A stretch of 64,000 bases of DNA from Holacanthus passer (lineage: Eukaryota; Chordata; Actinopteri; Pomacanthidae): positions 3,410,001 through 3,474,000 of the forward strand of contig JAFREQ010000035.1 in assembly GCA_025331565.1 (NCBI GenBank), given 5' to 3'. Below the pieces are notes generated by a model. That model saw only the letters and a program-made list of their open reading frames with translations, had not been told where the DNA came from and searched no databases. This document shows, in pieces, positions 58,501-64,000 of the stretch; the stretch's first letter is position 1, and each line of letters opens with the position of its first letter. The position numbers were made by a program, and so were the translations under genes.

Positions 58501-59300
58501 TAACTGACAAACTTTGTCTAACATTTGCTGTAACTTTCTTCAACACCCTTCAGCCATATAAAATGTCCCGTCAGCACTTGACTAATCATCATGCAACTTG
58601 GCATGCTAATGTTGGCTAACACTATCTAGCACACTGCAGATTGGTTGGACACAGTCAACGGATGAAACTTACCGGTTGACCAACATGTTGGCTCGTGCTC
58701 GCCATGTCCCCAGGACAAATGGAAGGAACGGCATCAGGCTTCAATGGAAAATGGCTCCTGCAAACCCCAAGTTTTCTCTGGAAGTTTGGCTCTTGTATTC
58801 TCAGATCCTTTGGTCATACATGAAAGCTCAGATGTGTTCTTTGCAAACAGAACACGTCTTTGCCATCATTTTGAAAATAGTGAAGATTAACTTGCAAAAT
58901 ACAGATACGTAGCTACACCTGGCTTCTCCTCTGATACCGGCATGCTCGGCAAGGTGACGGGATTAGTTCCTCAGGTGTCTGACGTATGAAACCCTGTCTG
59001 TCTGAATCTGTGTTCCTGAGACTGTCATTGGTTCATTGCAGTTCCAAGGTCTCCCAGCATCTGAACAACAAAATATGGACATGGTTATAAACATGATTTT
59101 CATTGGAGGGGGGTCTTCAATTTATCTGGATGCCACATAACAGTAATGAAAAGAGTAGTGAAAACCGCTAAAACAGCAACTATTTCTCATTGCTTGTGCA
59201 GCCATATCCGCCACTGGCACATCACACCATTCAAATATGCTTAGACAAGATGTCTTGTGTAATCTAATGTTTAGTTAAACATGAACAGCACCTATTCACT
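55570..59300. other. Non-coding stretch
   Basis: No supported gene. Includes an (AC)n tract at 57409-57427 and T or A runs. The + strand frame at 56781-57170 (129 codons) has no recognisable domain. Confidence 0.55.
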
Positions 59301-59304
59301 CTGT

Positions 59305-59345
59305 ATAAAGCAGGTGTACCTAATAAGGTGACTGCAGGTGTATGT
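59305..59345. repeat. End fragment of a fish interspersed repeat
   Basis: The phrase CAGGTGTACCTAATAAGGTG followed by ACTGCAGGTGTAT closely resembles the common fish-repeat end 'ggtgtacctaataaagtggc...gtgtat'. Only the terminus is recognisable; the body to the left is not identified. Confidence 0.5.
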
Positions 59346-59499
59346 CTTCAGGCTGGGGCCTTTGTCTCATTGCACAGTGCAAACTTGTGCAGACTCTATA
59401 GTTTGCCAGCCACCAGGTAAAGCTATGGAAAGCAGAGATCCATTAGTAGACCATTAGCATTTTGTTTGAACAGTTCCTGGCTGTGCCTCTCTGCTTGAT

Positions 59500-59850
59500 T
59501 TAGGATGGAAGTGAGAGGGGGCAGAGAGAGCAGAAGGGAGAAAGGCAGTCGCACAGACGCGGTGATGTACCGAGCGAGGGAAAAGGAGGAGACACACACA
59601 CACACACACAAAAAAAGTAGCTTTTCATCTAATGACAGCCACACCTCAAAGAGAAAGAGAGGGGATAGCAAAGCTGAGCGAAAGGGAGAGCTGAAAGATG
59701 CAGAGTGAGAGTTACAAAGATGTGGAATATTGCTGGAGGGATCAAGAGAGAGAGGTAGTGCGAGGTGGGCTGCAGGAAAGTGAAGCAGGGCAGAGGCAGC
59801 GACTGAGGCAAAGAGACATCAAGGTATAGGAAGAGAGGGAGAGGAAGGCA
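59500..59850. repeat. Purine-rich (GA) tract with (AC)n
   Basis: The + strand is strongly G/A-biased over about 350 bases, with GAGAGGGGGCAGAGAGAGCA-type blocks and an (AC)n run at 59592-59610. Long purine tracts can form triplexes, but nothing more can be said from sequence. Confidence 0.7.
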
Positions 59851-62800
59851 GCTGCAACCTTAAACACATTAAGAATGACCGATGGAGGAGAGGTGTGATT
59901 AAAGTTCCATTAAGCGATATTAACATTAAATAAATGTCTGCGTAATTAAACTGTCTGTTTAATGTGGAAAGGTTGCTTGCACGCGACGGCCAAACCTACA
60001 GAGAATCAACACATAGCAGCTTGTAGCTAATTGTCTGGCTCCTCCAGCCCGGTCCGACTCTACCGTTTTTCCCTACTGGCCTCCTATCGACCCTCTTTAT
60101 AGGGATTGCCAGCAAACAAGCTCAGACAAGCCGAGTTTACGCTACCTGCCCGGTGCGAAATGACAGACAAAGAAAGCAAAACACTGAGATTTTTCTCGGC
60201 GGACCAAACCAGAGCTGAAAGTTGAGGGAATATTGACCAGAAAAAAAAAAGACTACAAAGGGAAGTCCATGTTGCTGTTTCTGCTGAATGTGTAATATGT
60301 TTGTTATCGTGAGCTATATGACCTTGAAAAGCCTCAACTGTGGATATGATAAATTGCTGTGACATTGTTTTGAAGTCTGTCTCTCCTCTAGAGGTCAGAA
60401 ATTCATATAAATACAGCAGGCAAAAAAAAAAAAAAAAAGAAAACTATACAGGATGGACTGTAGAGGAAACAAGGATTAAAAATAGTCAAACCTAATGTAC
60501 CTATTTATATCAAATGAAAAATATGTCTTGAGCATAATTTCATGCATAATTCTGCCTCAGCCACGATCACTTTGAAACATCATGACCTTGACCATTTAAA
60601 GTTCAGATATGTTGAACAATGATTGGCCACTCAACATACATTTTGTATAATGAGTTTAATGCAGTTTAAGATGTAAACCTGATTTAATGCAACTAAATCC
60701 ATGGACGCCTCTAATGGCACTTGAAAGCACTTGTGTCAGACATAAAGACAGATGTACCCAGTGACTCAAGTCACCATACCCAAGGAGGGCTGTGTTGCCC
60801 AGAGCAACACCGTCTACTGCTCTTCTTTTCGCCCATTGAGAGGCATCCATAACAAACAAGCATGTCCTACAGCGTGGCTGCGACTGGCTTGCTGCCCTGC
60901 TTTCATGTATCCAAGCTCAAAGCTGAGGCAAAAAAATGGATGAAGAAGAAGTCAGAGCAGGGAGACTAACAAAGTTAGAAGAGAAAGCACAGGAGAGAGG
61001 GGAACAAAGGCGAAGGGTTGAAAACAAACAACGCTCACGTTCACCGGAGCTACAGCACTCGCCAAACAATGGATTGGAAATTAATGGGTTGGTCATACAC
61101 ACTTGATCTGATGCAGCATTGGCAGTGGCCACCAGAGAGTCTGAGCACAATTAGAACTGGTTTTGGGGCACTGATTTTCTGATAGATGGCTACTTAGAGG
61201 CCCTATACCTCCTGAATAAGAAACCCAGGGCAGTGTCTGGGGATGTTACATCAATGCTACTCACGTAACATGCAGAAAATAGAGGGGATGACTGGCGGCA
61301 GGGGGGGGCGTGCTATTTGGAGTAAATCCACTGATATACAATGCACTGAGTGCACATAAGCAGCAGCGGCAAAAAGGAAGGCATACAGAGAATGAGGACA
61401 TAATACGAACGCAGGTACACAGCAGCTCTGAAAACAGTTTGGTTTCCTTGGACAATTGTTGATTTTGCAGATTTTTTTTAAAAGAAGTTAATTCAACCTC
61501 TGCAGGGAACGCTTGAACATGACATGCAAACCACAGCCTTGTAGTTTCTTGTAGCCACCCATCCATTTTTGCTTCAGAGGCTCCACATTTCCCTGCAGAA
61601 TATTTCTAGTTCAGATATATTCACAGATCATTTTTATGCTCTGCACTTTTGAGATATAATCACAGATATTCAGCAATATTCAAGTCAGGGGACTGCGAAT
61701 GCCAATGCGAGACCTTAATCTCTCGTTTCTGCAAGGTGGTTCCCGGTTGATTCTGATGTGGATCATTATTTGTAACATTCAATCTGTTTTTTTTTTTTTC
61801 AGATTTATCTGACATTATGTTTTCTGGGTTTGTTGATACTCACAGGTGGGTCTCCCTGTGCCCCCATTTCACTTCGTGCCCACAGACAGACAATATTGGT
61901 AAGACGATTTGAGGAAGAGATGGTGAACTACATGAATCACAGAAATGGACGGAGGTGGAAAATGTCAAAGAACCCAAGAGGTAAACATCCTTTCCGGCAC
62001 AAAAGAGAGAGCACGCTGCACAGCACAGAGTCTCTATTGGGACAACTGGCCACTTTGAGTATCTGTTACCCATTCAAATCTTGGAAATTGAACTGGGCTG
62101 ATCTGATCTGGGTTGACTGGGCTTCAGAAGGCATGTTGGACCCCCTGGGAGTCTCCCATCCCCAAAGAAGAAATCAACTGATCTGTGCAAGTTACGCTTA
62201 GTGCACCCTAATTAGCTGCACAATCCAGTGAGTTTCAAGTATGCACAGCGTAGAGTTACCAATAATCAGGGAAAGTGCTTTCTGTCCAACTTGGAACATC
62301 TTAAGTCAGATAGAGCAGATGTAGTCAAAGCTCTGGATTTTAATACTGTTGTGTGCATTGGCCAACAGACCAGCAGCTTTCTTTGGCACTTAGATCAGTG
62401 GTTTGCTGTCCAGTGTGTGTTGGGGTGTTTGTGACTTGGTGCTGACAGCTTGTAATTCAGGTTTGATGACTTTTTTAAAATTAATTTTTAGTTTTGATTG
62501 CAGTTGATAAATACTTTTATTCATACCCTGTATTAGGAGAGTTTTTTAAGAGTCACACTTTGTATCATATTACTAATTTAACAACAGAGATCCGGCATGT
62601 GTCTAGTGTTCATTTTGCTGACAAATGGCAGGAATTTCCTATTTTGCTACCACTACTTAGGGAGAGGGAGGTCTCCATCCTCGCTCGCCCCAGAGTGGTC
62701 AGAGATGATTTTATAATTTCTCACCACATTGAAGAACTAATTTACTGGCGTTGCTCGGGTTAATATCATTACTACGACGCCATCTGTCAGGTTTGCAAGA

Positions 62801-64000
62801 GGCTTCAGTGTTCGATTGTTGTGACAAATTTATGTCTAAAAAAAAATGTTTTTTCTTCTGGCAAATTTTGTCACTAGATGCTGAAAATGTCCAGCTAGAA
62901 ACTCTCATGACAATGTGTGAGTGTGTTCTTCTGCTCCCTTGGTTCTTGTTTATCCTTGATAATCATCAGTATGTGAATCCCTTCTTCTCTCTATCCATGC
63001 AATACTTACTGTCACTCTTTTTGCATTACAATTTTTGTAATACTGAGGATATACAGAGGTTTTAAGGCCCCAAATGATGCCACACAACGTCCCCATTTCT
63101 CAGCTGCATTCGGAGGAGCTGTTGGACTGGAACAACCTTGATGACCTTTTTTTTATGAAAGATTTGGTCATTAAATCTGAGCTTATGCATTACATGTGGG
63201 CAGCAGGGTTTTTTTTCCTGGCTCAAACCAAAGCACCAGCTGGACCCGTCCTGGAGGGGGCCGACTGACTGACAGTTTGATGGGGTGTGTGATTGGCAGG
63301 CAGGTACAGTATCCTTCGTACTCTCGGTCTGCCGATCACACATCGTGCATCAATATTTTTTTACATTTCTATAAAATGTCAGACGTTGTGATGTTAATTA
63401 GGAGAGGGGATCACATTCTGTGGGCAAAGAAGACTTGAAGTCATTTTAATCCTGTGAAGCAAAAAAGCTTACACACGTTTATAATTAGATCCATCACCCA
63501 TGAGTGGTGCCTCCTCACCGGATCTACGCAGCTCTGTTTATAGCATGTTGTTTGGCGTCAGTGGGACTTTCAACAGTTCTCTTTGCACAACCAAAATAAG
63601 TGCTTAAGTCATGAAAATGGATTATTACTCGGGGGCTGTCAGTTTATGCAGTTCTGAGCACAGTATTTGTCACATTACTGTGTTACAAAATACGTCATTT
63701 TGCACAAGAAATGTATTTTGAATAAATCCTTTTAGAGCATATAAGAAATAATTTTTTATCACTATTAACTGCTATCCATCCGTCTGCATTTGACAGTGTT
63801 TGAAGTTTTGTTTCTTTCATAAAGCCGAGGAAGCCCCTCCTATATTCCCAATTATTTTCACACTTCACATCTGTGTGGATGGACTCACCACGTCTGGTGT
63901 GTATGAAAGCACCAAAGTGAGAAGTCATGTCACCAAGAGTGGATTTTGGAATATTGAGGCTGATGAACGAAACAGTGCTCGCGTCCTTCAGATTTGGGCA
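59851..64000. other. Non-coding stretch
   Basis: No supported gene. A 17-base A run lies at 60422-60438. The 123-codon + strand frame at 61830-62201 follows a TTTTTTTTTTTTCAG tract (61801) but has no recognisable domain. Other frames are short. Confidence 0.55.

Overview
This is a stretch of vertebrate chromosome, almost certainly from a teleost fish. It has low gene density, AT-rich introns and spacers, GT-AG splice sites, many CA/TG microsatellites, and fragments of interspersed repeats of fish type. There is no prokaryotic-style gene packing, no operon and no CRISPR array.

One gene is clearly present, on the + strand: a type I membrane protein of the endoglin/betaglycan family, best called endoglin (eng). 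I rebuilt twelve consecutive coding exons (10044-30410) from splice sites, reading phase and family resemblance. They encode 543 residues from the first complete codon, ending in the endoglin-type tail SIGSTQSTP...SSMA. The signal-peptide exon was not found; the first exon seen begins in phase 1, so at least one coding exon lies upstream, either unrecognised in 1-10043 or before the window. Residue numbers below count from the first complete codon of the first exon seen. The exons encode the ligand-binding orphan region (residues 1 to about 300), a short Thr/Pro linker, a ZP-C type half-module (about 320-430), a basic RVKR site, one membrane span (about 461-483) and a Ser/Thr-rich cytoplasmic tail. 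No ZP-N half is visible, and the chain is about 90 residues shorter than human endoglin.

Layout: 1-10043 is upstream sequence or intron 1, with a GC/pyrimidine-rich promoter-like patch near 4.4-4.8 kb. 10044-30410 is the coding part, with long introns 2, 3, 4 and 10 and a compact central block at 24.0-26.1 kb. 30411 to about 34.2 kb is a long 3' UTR ending at overlapping AATAAA signals with a GT-rich downstream element. From 34.2 to 64 kb I find no convincing gene. That region holds microsatellites, several transposon relics (including a nested insertion with a 13-bp target-site duplication at 49.8-50.3 kb), CTCF-like motifs, a strong hairpin at 40.2 kb, a diverged local duplication at 52.7-53.0 kb, and a few ORFs without recognisable domains.

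I saw no evidence for a novel multi-gene system. The points most worth checking concern the fish endoglin itself: the absent ZP-N, the canonical ZP-C end with a furin-type site, and the splice options for the cytoplasmic tail.
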